Source: Streptomyces hygroscopicus | GTDB taxonomy: Bacteria > Actinomycetota > Actinomycetes > Streptomycetales > Streptomycetaceae | Length of the DNA: 64,000 nt | Direction: 5' to 3' | Assembly: GCF_026168105.1 (NCBI RefSeq) | Contig: NZ_LBMW01000015.1 | Coordinates: 62,001-126,000, forward strand | Shown: piece after piece, positions 50,507 to 59,489 of the stretch | Layout: each line of letters begins with the position of its first letter | How positions within the stretch are numbered: the first letter of the stretch is position 1 | The notes under the pieces: generated by a model | The model's input: only the letters and a program-made list of their open reading frames with translations | Told to the model about the DNA's origin: nothing | Databases searched by the model: none | Program-made: the position numbers and the translations under genes

Positions 50507-51810
50507 CAGCGGCCGATCCTCGGCCGTCGCGGACCTCGGACGCCCTCGCCGAGCCCGTCGAACGCGTCGGCCGGGGCTGGACCGCGGCCCTCTCGCTGGC
50601 CAACGGGGCGATCTGGGTGGGCTGGTACGGCCCGCTGCAGATCCTGCTCGCCTCGCAGGCGAAGGACTTCGCGCCCGGCTCGGGGATGTCCAAGGAGACC
50701 ATGCTGGCCTGGGTCACGGGCGCGGGCGCGGCCGTGTCGCTGGTCGCGAACCCGTTCTTCGGCGCGCTGTCGGACGGTACGACGGCGCGCACGGGCCGTC
50801 GTACGCCGTGGATCGTGGCCGGGACGGCGGGCGGCGCGGTGTCCCTGCTGGTGCTGGCCGGGGCGAGCGGCCCGTTGACCATGGTGCTCGGCTGGTGTCT
50901 GGTGCAGCTGACGCTGAACGCGGCCTTCGCGGCGGTGACGGCGGCGGTGCCGGACCGGGTGCCGCGGGGGCAGCGGGGCTCGGTGGGCGGCTGGCTGGGG
51001 GCGGCGCAGATCCTGGGGGTGGTCGGCGGGACGGGCCTGGCCACGGTGGCCGGGGGCGTCGGGGCGGGCTATACGGCGTGCGCGGTCTTCACGGTGGTGG
51101 GCGTGCTGCCGTACGTCCTGGCCTACGAGGACCTGCGCCTGCCGGTGCCGTCCCGTCCCGTCCGGTCCTGGCAGGCCTTCCTCGCCGGGTTCTGGCTGAG
51201 TCCGCGCCGCCATCCCGATCTGGGCTGGGCGTGGCTGACCCGCTTCCTGATCAACCTCAGCAACGCGCTGGTGCTGCTCTACCTCCTGTACTACCTGCGG
51301 GACCGCGTCCTCCCCCGATCTCCCGGCTCCGCTCGAGCAGCGGGGACCCTCGTCCACGACCCCGAGCAGGGCGTGCTGATCCTCACCGCGGTGAACGGCG
51401 TGACGCTCCTCGCCACGGTCGTCGTCGGCGGCGTCTGGTCGGACCGCGTGGGCCGCCGCAAGCCGTTCGTGATCTGGTCGGGGGTACTGATGGCGGCGGC
51501 GACGGCCGTCCTGTCGGGCTGGGAGACCTGGCCGGGAACGGTCCTGGCGGCGGCGGTGCTGGGCGTGGGCTTCGGCGTCTTCACCTCGGTCGACTTCGCG
51601 CTGATGACGGACGTCCTGCCGAAGGCCCTGGACCGCGGGAAGGACCTGGGGGTCATCAACGTCGCCAACGCCCTCCCCCAGGTCGCGGCCCCGGCCCTGG
51701 CCGCGCCGATCGTGACGTACCTGGGCGGCTACCGGGTGCTGTACCTGGTGGCGGCGGCGATCGGGCTGGCCGGGGCGGTACTGGTGGGGCGGATCCGGGG
51801 CGTGGACTGA
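50503..51810 (+). CDS. MFS sugar transporter coupled to beta-glucosidase
   Basis: 435 residues, about 12 membrane helices. ALSDGTTARTGRRTPWIVAG is the first cytoplasmic loop motif, and GGVWSDRVGRRKPFVIWSG its second-half equivalent, resembling MFS_2/SLC45-type sugar carriers. ATG 50503 overlaps the GH1 stop. The loop between helices 6 and 7 (about residues 268-283, RSPGSARAAGTLV) is encoded by a dispersed Streptomyces-type repeat, so it is an in-frame addition. It probably imports the disaccharide cleaved by the GH1 enzyme. Confidence 0.87.
   Translation: MTAADPRPSRTSDALAEPVERVGRGWTAALSLANGAIWVGWYGPLQILLASQAKDFAPGSGMSKETMLAWVTGAGAAVSLVANPFFGALSDGTTARTGRRTPWIVAGTAGGAVSLLVLAGASGPLTMVLGWCLVQLTLNAAFAAVTAAVPDRVPRGQRGSVGGWLGAAQILGVVGGTGLATVAGGVGAGYTACAVFTVVGVLPYVLAYEDLRLPVPSRPVRSWQAFLAGFWLSPRRHPDLGWAWLTRFLINLSNALVLLYLLYYLRDRVLPRSPGSARAAGTLVHDPEQGVLILTAVNGVTLLATVVVGGVWSDRVGRRKPFVIWSGVLMAAATAVLSGWETWPGTVLAAAVLGVGFGVFTSVDFALMTDVLPKALDRGKDLGVINVANALPQVAAPALAAPIVTYLGGYRVLYLVAAAIGLAGAVLVGRIRGVD
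51309..51349 (+). repeat. Dispersed Streptomyces-type CTCGAGC repeat inside a coding sequence
   Basis: A 41-bp element beginning CCTCCCCCGATCTCCCGGC, with a central GCTCCGCTCGAGC core and ending in GCGGGGACC, closely resembles a short partly palindromic element I recall from many Streptomyces intergenic regions. Here it lies in frame in the MFS gene. No second copy was noticed in this window. Confidence 0.6.
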
Positions 51811-52278
51811 GGGACCGACCACGCCGGCCCCCACCGAAAACCCCACCACAGCCCCGCCCCCGACCGGCCCGGTGCAGGGCACCGCAATCGGCGGCGGGCG
51901 GGCCGCCGACGGTCCACCACAGCAGCCCCGCCGGTCCACCACAGCGGCACCGCCCCGGCGCAGACAGCGGCGGCGGCCGGTCGCGGTCCGGGCGGTGCAC
52001 GGTGGTGAGTGGCCGGGGGGCGGGCCAGGGGCCTGCGCCCCGCCTGGTCGGCTGCCGGTCCCGGAGAAGGCCCCCGCGCCTGCCTGTTCGCCGTCGGCCG
52101 TCCGGCGGCCGACCAGTACGGGCCCGGGCGCGTGGCGTCGTGAATCGCGGGGTCGTACAAGTGCACGGGGAAAAGCCCTACGGCTCTGTCAGCCCCTCGT
52201 CGTACCCTTGAAACCGCGAGGCCGCCCTCAGCTGCGCGGCCGTACGGAGGAGGAACAGCAGGCCTACAGAGCCGGCCC
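51811..52278. other. 468-bp intergenic region with short tandem repeats, upstream of phoH
   Basis: Two 22-bp direct repeats lie side by side at 51911-51932 and 51933-51954 (GGTCCACCACAGC core, two mismatches); a partial third copy is near 51841. The region right of 52140 is the probable phoH promoter and leader, with GGAGGAGG at 52245-52252, rather far (26 nt) from the phoH ATG. No gene is called. Confidence 0.5.
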
Positions 52279-53349
<1,071 letters not shown>

Positions 53350-53361
53350 ACCAGCACGCCC

Positions 53362-53859
53362 ATGTCGATCGACGTCAACAACGAGTCCGGCACCGAGGTC
53401 GACGAGCAGGCGATCCTCGACATCGCCCGCTACGCACTCGCACGGATGCGTATCCACCCGCTCTCCGAGCTCTCGGTGATCGTCGTGGACACCGACGCCA
53501 TGGAGCAGCTGCACGTCCAGTGGATGGACCTGCCGGGGCCGACGGACGTCATGTCGTTCCCGATGGACGAGCTGCGGCCTCCGTCCAAGGACGACGACGA
53601 GCCGCCGCAGGGGCTGCTCGGCGACATCGTGCTGTGCCCGGAGGTCGCCGCCCGCCAGGGCACCGAGGCACCCACGCAGCACTCCATGGACGAGGAGCTG
53701 CAGCTCCTGACCGTCCATGGAGTGCTGCACCTGCTCGGCTACGACCATGAGGAGCCCGACGAGAAGGCCGAGATGTTCGGCCTGCAGGCCGCCATCGTGG
53801 ACGGCTGGCGTGCGGAGAAGGGCCTGACCGGCCCGTCCCCGGCCCCGACCGTGTCATGA
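53362..53859 (+). CDS. ybeY: Endoribonuclease YbeY
   Basis: 165 residues. Zinc-dependent single-strand endoRNase for 16S rRNA 3' processing and ribosome quality control. The H-x3-H-x5-H zinc motif (HGVLHLLGYDH) and the preceding GPTDVMSFPMDE strand with the conserved Arg/Asp region are intact. ATGA overlap with the CBS-domain gene ties it to phoH and era in one transcription unit. Confidence 0.95.
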   Translation: MSIDVNNESGTEVDEQAILDIARYALARMRIHPLSELSVIVVDTDAMEQLHVQWMDLPGPTDVMSFPMDELRPPSKDDDEPPQGLLGDIVLCPEVAARQGTEAPTQHSMDEELQLLTVHGVLHLLGYDHEEPDEKAEMFGLQAAIVDGWRAEKGLTGPSPAPTVS

Positions 53860-55163
53860 GCCCCCAGCTCGTCGTCGGTGCGATCGCCCTGGTCGTGGTC
53901 GCCTGGCTCGCCGCCTGCGCGGAGGCGGGCCTGGCGCGCGTCTCCAGCTTCCGCGCCGAGGAGGCCGTACGCGGCGGCCGGCGCGGCAGCGCCATGCTCG
54001 CCCAGGTCGCCGCGGACCCGACGCGCTACCTCAACGTGGCCCTGCTGGTCCGGGTCGCCTGCGAGATGGCCGCCGCCGCGCTCGTCACCTACGCCTGCCT
54101 GAAGGAGATCCACGGCACCGGCAAGGCTCTCGTGGTCGCGATCGCGGTCATGGTCCTGGTGTCCTACGTCGCGGTCGGTGTCTCTCCGCGCACCATCGGG
54201 CGCCAGCACCCGCTGACCACGGCCACGGCGGCGGCTTACGTCCTCGTGCCCCTCGCGCGCGTGATGGGCCCGATCCCGTCCCTGCTGATCCTCATCGGCA
54301 ACGCCCTCACCCCCGGCAAGGGCTTCCGCCACGGCCCCTTCGCCTCCGAGGCGGAGCTGCGGGCCCTCGTCGACCTCGCGGAGAAGGAGTCTCTGATCGA
54401 GGCCGAGGAGCGCCGTATGGTGCACTCGGTCTTCGAGCTGGGCGACACCCTGGTCCGGGAGGTGATGGTGCCGAGGACGGACCTGGTGAGCATCGAGCGC
54501 TACAAGACCATCCGCCAGGCGCTGACCCTGGCGCTCAGGTCCGGCTTCTCGCGCATCCCGGTCACCGGGGAGAGCGAGGACGACATCGTCGGGATCGTGT
54601 ATCTGAAGGACCTGGCCCGCAAGACTCACATCAGCCGGGACGCCGAGAACGAGCTGGTGTCCACCGCGATGCGGCCCGCAGCCTTCGTGCCCGACACCAA
54701 GAACGCCGGCGACCTGCTGCGCGAGATGCAGAAGGAACGCAATCACGTCGCCGTCGTCATCGACGAGTACGGCGGCACGGCCGGGATCGTCACCATCGAG
54801 GACATCCTCGAGGAGATCGTCGGCGAGATCACCGACGAGTACGACCGCGAGCTGCCGCCGGTCGAGGAACTGGGCGGGGACCGCTACCGGGTCACCGCCC
54901 GCCTCGACATCGGCGACCTCGGCGAACTGTACGGGCTCGAGGCGTACGACGACGAGGACGTGGAGACGGTCGGCGGACTGCTCGCGAAGGCGCTGGGCCG
55001 TGTGCCCATCGCCGGGGCCTCCTCGGTCGTCGAACTGCCCGACGGGCGCGAACTGCGGCTGACGGCGGAGGCCTCGGCCGGCCGCCGGAACAAGATCGTG
55101 ACCGTGCTGGTGGAGCCGGTGGGCCCCGTCGGGCCCTCGCAGGAGGAGACGAGGCCGCAGTGA
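53856..55163 (+). CDS. CNNM/CorC-type membrane protein with CBS pair
   Basis: 435 residues. An N-terminal DUF21/CNNM domain with about four membrane helices (1-165) precedes a CBS pair (about 205-335, with VREVMVPRTDLVSIERYKTIRQAL and HVAVVIDEYGGTAGIVTIEDILEEIVGEI) and a CorC_HlyC domain (about 345-430). Such proteins are linked to Mg2+/Co2+ efflux or homeostasis; hemolysin is a historical name. Here it sits between ybeY and era, as in other actinobacteria. Confidence 0.92.
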   Translation: MSPQLVVGAIALVVVAWLAACAEAGLARVSSFRAEEAVRGGRRGSAMLAQVAADPTRYLNVALLVRVACEMAAAALVTYACLKEIHGTGKALVVAIAVMVLVSYVAVGVSPRTIGRQHPLTTATAAAYVLVPLARVMGPIPSLLILIGNALTPGKGFRHGPFASEAELRALVDLAEKESLIEAEERRMVHSVFELGDTLVREVMVPRTDLVSIERYKTIRQALTLALRSGFSRIPVTGESEDDIVGIVYLKDLARKTHISRDAENELVSTAMRPAAFVPDTKNAGDLLREMQKERNHVAVVIDEYGGTAGIVTIEDILEEIVGEITDEYDRELPPVEELGGDRYRVTARLDIGDLGELYGLEAYDDEDVETVGGLLAKALGRVPIAGASSVVELPDGRELRLTAEASAGRRNKIVTVLVEPVGPVGPSQEETRPQ

Positions 55164-55519
55164 CCCCTCAGGAGCTGCGGGCGTTCTGTCTGTCCTTCAA
55201 CGCGGCGGTGGAGGACTTCCCGTTCAACCCCGAGACCTCGGTCTTCAAGGTGCAGGGCAGAATGTTCGCCCTGACGAACCTGGGCTCGCGGCCCCTGAAG
55301 GTCAACCTCAAGTGTGATCCGGAGGACGCGGTTCGGCTCCGGAGCGAGCACGAGGGCATGGTCGTGCCCGGCTGGCACATGAACAAGCGCCACTGGAACA
55401 CGGTCACGGTGGACGGCGGACTCCCGGACCGCCTGGTCCGGGAACTCGTCGAGGACTCGTACGACCTGGTCGTCGCCGGTCTGCCGAGAGCCGACCGCCT
55501 CCGCCTGGACCGCCCCTGA
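55160..55519 (+). CDS. MmcQ/YjbR family protein
   Basis: 119 residues. EDFPFNPETSVFKVQGRMFALTNL, LKCDPEDAVRLRSEHEGMVPG-like (VVPGWHMNKRHWNTVTVDG) segments define the MmcQ/YjbR double-wing fold, whose role is unknown, with a possible DNA- or ligand-binding function. The GTG start overlaps the preceding stop by 4 nt. Confidence 0.92.
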   Translation: MTPQELRAFCLSFNAAVEDFPFNPETSVFKVQGRMFALTNLGSRPLKVNLKCDPEDAVRLRSEHEGMVVPGWHMNKRHWNTVTVDGGLPDRLVRELVEDSYDLVVAGLPRADRLRLDRP

Positions 55520-55572
55520 GCTGATGGACCCCGTTGCGGGTTGACCATGGCCGTTCTTCGTATGCTCGGGGC

Positions 55573-55926
55573 ATGACCGACAGCAACGCGCTCGACCCCG
55601 AGGACCGCAAGATCGTCACCCTGGCCCGCTCCGCGCGGGCCCGCAACGGTGTGCCCGAGGGGGCCGCCGTGCGGGACGAGACGGGCCGTACGTATGTGGC
55701 CGGGACCGTGTCCCTCGATTCCCTGGAGCTCAGCGCACTGCGGACCGCGGTGGCGATGGCGGTGGCGTCGGGCGCGAAGTCGCTGGAGGCGGCGGCGGTC
55801 GTCACCGAGGCCGAGGGTGCGTCCGCGGAGGACCGGGCGGCGGTGCGGGACCTCGGCGGCCCGCAGACGCCGGTGCTGGTGGCGGGACCGGACGGCACGG
55901 TGCGCGCAACGGTGACGGCGGGCTGA
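55573..55926 (+). CDS. Cytidine deaminase-like protein lacking zinc ligands
   Basis: 117 residues. The overall pattern (IVTLARSARARNGVPEGAAVRDETGRTYVAGTVSLDSLELSALRTAVAMAVASGAKSLEAAAVVTEA region) follows the cytidine deaminase fold, but the HAE/CAE and PCxxC zinc motifs are absent; there is no Cys or His in the protein. It is therefore probably non-catalytic. TATGCT ends 6 bp before the ATG, suggesting a leaderless start. Its position upstream of era parallels cdd-era in other bacteria. Confidence 0.75.
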   Translation: MTDSNALDPEDRKIVTLARSARARNGVPEGAAVRDETGRTYVAGTVSLDSLELSALRTAVAMAVASGAKSLEAAAVVTEAEGASAEDRAAVRDLGGPQTPVLVAGPDGTVRATVTAG

Positions 55927-56054
55927 ACCACCGGGCCACCGTACGGCTTCGGCCACTTTTCCCGGCCCTGAAGAATCCGCTCCGCGTCTCTTGCAATCCC
56001 ACGGAACCGGCGCGTCACTGGAGTCGCTGGTTCCGACGGGCCGTCAGATGCTTT

Positions 56055-56081
56055 GCCGCGTGGCGCGCCGCGCCACGCGGC
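56055..56081 (+). terminator. Strong hairpin after the phoH-to-cdd-like gene block
   Basis: Arms GCCGCGTGGCGCG (56055-56067) and its exact complement (56069-56081) with one central base. The hairpin lies 129 nt after the cytidine-deaminase-like gene and just before the promoter of the secreted-protein gene. No T-run follows. Confidence 0.6.
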
Positions 56082-56136
56082 CGGTCCGTTCGGTCGTCCC
56101 CACATGGCAATTCCCGTATCAGGGAAGGGATTTCCG

Positions 56137-56610
56137 ATGAGACGCAAGCGACTTGGCACGGGCACGGCGTTACTCGCGGCGGTTGCCGCCGGCGGCCTGG
56201 CCCTCGCCCAGACCGCGGCCGCCGTCACTCCCCTTACGGCGACCATCAGCGCGGACTGCGGCAGCTTCGGCAGCGGTGCGGCCACGCTCACGGCCACCCA
56301 GGACGGCACCGCCGCCACCCTCACCGTCAACTCCTCCGCGATGACCGCTCCGATCGCCCTGGCGCAGGACTCCATCACGTCCACGCTCACCCTGGTGAAG
56401 GCGGGCGGCGGCACCACCGTCTTCTCGGGCACCAGGAACCCGGCCCTGGCCGCCGGCGACTCCGTCACGGTCGGCCCGCTCGACGGCACCGTGGCCTCCG
56501 GCGACAGCCTGGAGGCGTACGGCGGCTCGCTGCAGCTGACCGTGTTCGGCATCACCGTGACCTGCACGGCGACCGGGCCGCAGTCACCGGGTCCGTTCGT
56601 CTTCGACTGA
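56137..56610 (+). CDS. Small secreted protein with a TTA codon
   Basis: 157 residues. A Sec signal peptide (cleavage near AQTAAA-VT) precedes a Thr/Ala/Gly-rich beta-type mature domain with two cysteines, one near each end (SADCGSFG and VTCTATG), probably a disulphide. ATG 56137 has GGGAAGGGA at 6 nt. Codon 12 is TTA (56170-56172), in the signal peptide, so bldA should limit expression to the aerial or late stage. Family not recognised; repeats resemble immunoglobulin-like secreted proteins of Streptomyces. Confidence 0.8.
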   Translation: MRRKRLGTGTALLAAVAAGGLALAQTAAAVTPLTATISADCGSFGSGAATLTATQDGTAATLTVNSSAMTAPIALAQDSITSTLTLVKAGGGTTVFSGTRNPALAAGDSVTVGPLDGTVASGDSLEAYGGSLQLTVFGITVTCTATGPQSPGPFVFD

Positions 56611-56642
56611 GCGGGTGACCGGGGCGGGCGCGGCCCCGCTGC

Positions 56643-56981
56643 TCAGAGCGCGTCCGGGCCGCGCTCGCCCGTCCGTACCCGTACGACCGTCTCCACCGGC
56701 ACCGCCCACACCTTGCCGTCGCCGATCTTCCCCGTCTGCGCGGCCCCGACCACCGCGTCGATCACCGCGTCGGCGTCCGCGTCCTCGACGACGACCTCGA
56801 TCCGGACCTTGGGCACGAGGTCGACCCGGTACTCGGCGCCCCGGTACACCTCGGTGTGGCCGCGCTGGCGGCCGTAGCCGCTCGCCTCGGTCACGGTCAG
56901 GCCGTGCACGCCGAGTTCCTGCAGCGCCGTCTTGACCGCGTCGAGGCGGAACGGCTTGACGATCGCGGTGATGAGCTTCAT
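56643..56981 (-). CDS. PII signal transduction protein (GlnB/GlnK)
   Basis: 112 residues. MKLITAIVKPFRLDAVKTAL, HTEVYRGAEY with the T-loop Tyr51 (the adenylylated residue in actinobacterial GlnK), and VGAAQTGKIGDGKVWAVPVETVVRVRTGE are all canonical PII. Its ATG overlaps the amt stop, so it is the dedicated partner of that transporter. It controls ammonium import according to 2-oxoglutarate and ATP/ADP. No glnD follows, unlike the main amtB-glnK-glnD cluster of streptomycetes. Confidence 0.93.
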   Translation of the reverse strand: MKLITAIVKPFRLDAVKTALQELGVHGLTVTEASGYGRQRGHTEVYRGAEYRVDLVPKVRIEVVVEDADADAVIDAVVGAAQTGKIGDGKVWAVPVETVVRVRTGERGPDAL

Positions 56982-58306
56982 GCCTGGGACGTGACCTTCT
57001 GCGTGGCGGCGGGGAGGGAGTGAGCGACCGGGGCGCCGTGGCCCAGGACCCCGTGATCGTAAGCGGTCTCGGCGTGCACCGTAAGGTCCAGGCCGGTGTG
57101 CTCCTGCTCCTCGCTCGCCCGGAAGCCCATCGCCCTGTCGATCAGCCTGCCGATGCCGTACGTGACCGCGAACGCATACGCGGCGACGGCAGCCACGGCC
57201 ACCAGTTGCTTGCCGAGCTGGGCGAGCCCGCCGCCGTACAGCAGGCCCTCGCTCCCGCCGGTCATCCCCCTGACCGCGAAGAAGCCGATCAGCAGCGTGC
57301 CGATGATGCCGCCCACGAGGTGGACGCCGACGACGTCGAGCGAGTCGTCGTAGTTCAGCTTGAACTTCCAGCTCACGGCGTACGAGCAGACGACACCGGC
57401 GGCAAGGCCCACGACCAGTGCGCCGAGCAGCGACACCGTGCCGCAGGACGGGGTGATGGCGACCAGACCCGCGACCGCGCCGGACGCCGCGCCGAGCGTG
57501 GTGGGGTGGCCGTCGCGCTTCTGCTCCACGAGGAGCCAGCCGAGCAGTCCGGTGCAGCCCGCAGCGAGGGTGTTGAGGAAGGCGGCGGCGGCCAGGCCGT
57601 TGGCACCGAGGGCCGAGCCGGCGTTGAAGCCGAACCAGCCGAACCAGAGCAGACCGGCGCCCAGCATCACCATCGGCAGGTTGTGCGGGCGCATGGCGTC
57701 CTTCTTGAAACCGAGACGCGGGCCGAGGACCAGGCACAGGGCGAGGCCGGAGGCGCCGGAGGTGATCTCGACCGGCAGGCCGCCCGCGAAGTCCAGGGCG
57801 CCCAGGTGGGCGAGGATCCAGCCGCCCGGTCCCCACACCCAGTGGGTCACCGGAACGTACACGAGCAGCGCCCACACCGGTACGAAGACGAGCCACGCCC
57901 CGAACTTGGCACGATCCGCGACCGCGCCGCTGACGAGGGCCGCCGTGATGATCGCGAAGGTCAGCTGGAAGGTGGCGAAGAGGACGGTGGGCACGGTGCC
58001 GTGCAGGTCGGCAGGGCCGAGGCCCGCCATGCCGGCGTGCTGGAGACCGCCGATCAGCCCGCCCGCACTGTCGTCGCCGAAGGCGAGCGAGTAGCCGACG
58101 GCCAGCCACACCACCGTGACCAGGGCGATCGACACGAAGCTCATCATCAGCATGTTGAGGACGCTCTTCGTGCGGACCATGCCGCCGTAGAAGAGGGCAA
58201 GGCCCGGGGTCATCAGCAGGACGAGGGCGGTGGCGGCGAGCAGCCAGGCGGTGTCGCCGGTGTCGAGGGCGGGGGCCTTGCCTGCGGCCAGGAACGCGGT
58301 GTCCAC
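56978..58306 (-). CDS. Ammonium transporter Amt with Glu at the first twin-His position
   Basis: 442 residues, 11 membrane helices expected. MTPGLALFYGGMVRTKSVLNMLMMSF, WGPGGWI, PHNLPMVMLGAGLLWFGWFGFNAGSAL and VDVVGVHLVGGIIGTLLIGFFA-like motifs are Amt. In the pore, the second twin-His is present (H329 in GVHLVGG), but the first is Glu180 (DFAGGLPVEI rather than the usual VVHI). The GTG start has GAGGAG at 8 nt. Operon with PII, divergent from era. Confidence 0.94.
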   Translation of the reverse strand: MDTAFLAAGKAPALDTGDTAWLLAATALVLLMTPGLALFYGGMVRTKSVLNMLMMSFVSIALVTVVWLAVGYSLAFGDDSAGGLIGGLQHAGMAGLGPADLHGTVPTVLFATFQLTFAIITAALVSGAVADRAKFGAWLVFVPVWALLVYVPVTHWVWGPGGWILAHLGALDFAGGLPVEITSGASGLALCLVLGPRLGFKKDAMRPHNLPMVMLGAGLLWFGWFGFNAGSALGANGLAAAAFLNTLAAGCTGLLGWLLVEQKRDGHPTTLGAASGAVAGLVAITPSCGTVSLLGALVVGLAAGVVCSYAVSWKFKLNYDDSLDVVGVHLVGGIIGTLLIGFFAVRGMTGGSEGLLYGGGLAQLGKQLVAVAAVAAYAFAVTYGIGRLIDRAMGFRASEEQEHTGLDLTVHAETAYDHGVLGHGAPVAHSLPAATQKVTSQA

Positions 58307-58376
58307 GGACGGTCTCCTCGGGGTGCGGGGCTCGTCAGAGCGTCACCGCCGCGCGTTTCCTGTCGCGTACAGCTGT

Positions 58377-58419
58377 GTTTCCGTGACGTTTCGTGTTGCG
58401 TTGAGGTTTCCGGAACCTC
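58377..58419. promoter_or_regulatory. amt promoter region with GlnR-like half sites and a dyad
   Basis: Read toward amt, two GAAAC elements (58388-58392 and 58377-58381) are spaced by exactly six bases, the spacing of GlnR boxes, although the usual GTnAC a-site is not present. A 6-5-6 inverted repeat GAGGTT/AACCTC lies at 58403-58419. Nitrogen control by GlnR is plausible but unproven. Confidence 0.35.
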
Positions 58420-58470
58420 ACCGGATCCGGCCGTTCGGTTGGGCTCCGCGGATCAGGGACAATGGGCGCC

Positions 58471-59421
58471 ATGAGCGTTCGTACCCAGTCATCCGAGCCG
58501 ACCGAGGCCGTCCACCGGGCGGGCTTCGCGTGTTTCGTCGGCCGCCCCAACGCGGGCAAGTCCACCCTCACGAACGCTCTGGTCGGGCAGAAGGTGGCGA
58601 TCACCTCCAACCGGCCGCAGACGACCCGGCACACGGTACGGGGCATCGTGCACCGGCCGGACGCGCAGCTGATCCTGGTGGACACCCCTGGCCTGCACAA
58701 ACCGCGCACGCTGCTGGGCGAGCGGCTGAACGACGTCGTCCGCACGACCTGGGCCGAGGTCGACGTGATCGGCTTCTGTCTGCCCGCCGACCAGAAGATC
58801 GGTCCCGGTGACCGGTTCATCGCCAAGGAGCTGGCGGGGATCAGGAAGACCCCGAAGGTCGCGATCGTCACCAAGACGGACCTCGTGGACCCCAAGACCC
58901 TGGCCGAGCAGCTGATCGCGGTCGACCAGCTGGGCAAGGAACTGGGGATCGAGTGGGCGGAGATCGTTCCCGTGTCGGCGGTCGGCGACCGGCAGGTGGA
59001 CCTGCTGGCGGATCTGCTGATCCCGCTGTTGCCCGAGGGGCCGGCGCTCTACCCCGAGGGCGACCTGACGGACGAGCCCGAGCAGGTCATGGTCGCGGAG
59101 CTGATTCGCGAGGCGGCGCTGGAGGGCGTGCGGGACGAGCTGCCGCACTCGATCGCGGTGGTCGTGGAGGAGATGCTGCCGCGTGAGGACCGCCCGGCGG
59201 ACAAGCCGCTCCTCGACATCCACGCGAACGTCTACATCGAGCGGCCCAGCCAGAAGGGCATCATCATCGGCCCGAAGGGCAAGCGCCTGAAGGAGGTCGG
59301 CATCAAGTCCCGCAGGCACATCGAGGCTCTGCTCGGCACCCCGGTGTTCCTCGACCTCCATGTGAAGGTCGCCAAGGACTGGCAGCGCGACCCGAAGCAG
59401 CTGCGTCGGCTGGGCTTCTGA
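58471..59421 (+). CDS. era: GTPase Era
   Basis: 316 residues. Ribosome-assembly GTPase that binds the 16S rRNA 3' end. G1 GRPNAGKST, G2 QTTRHTVRG, G3 DTPGLHKPR, G4 TKTD and the C-terminal KH domain (ERPSQKGIIIGPKGKRLKEVGIKSRRHIEALLG region) are complete. ATG 58471 or ATG 58462 may be used; AGGGA is 3 nt before the latter and 12 nt before the former. It acts with YbeY and PhoH, encoded 5 kb upstream. Confidence 0.96.
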   Translation: MSVRTQSSEPTEAVHRAGFACFVGRPNAGKSTLTNALVGQKVAITSNRPQTTRHTVRGIVHRPDAQLILVDTPGLHKPRTLLGERLNDVVRTTWAEVDVIGFCLPADQKIGPGDRFIAKELAGIRKTPKVAIVTKTDLVDPKTLAEQLIAVDQLGKELGIEWAEIVPVSAVGDRQVDLLADLLIPLLPEGPALYPEGDLTDEPEQVMVAELIREAALEGVRDELPHSIAVVVEEMLPREDRPADKPLLDIHANVYIERPSQKGIIIGPKGKRLKEVGIKSRRHIEALLGTPVFLDLHVKVAKDWQRDPKQLRRLGF

Positions 59422-59454
59422 GAGGCCGTCGGCACCGGAGCGCTACCGCCGCCC

Positions 59455-59482
59455 GGCACGGGGGCACCCGCGCCCCCGTGCC
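59455..59482. terminator. Bidirectional hairpin terminator between era and GH31 gene
   Basis: Perfect 11-bp stem (GGCACGGGGGC, 59455-59465; complement 59472-59482) with a 6-nt loop, placed in the 68-bp gap between the convergent stops. Confidence 0.8.
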
Positions 59483-59489
59483 CGCGCCT

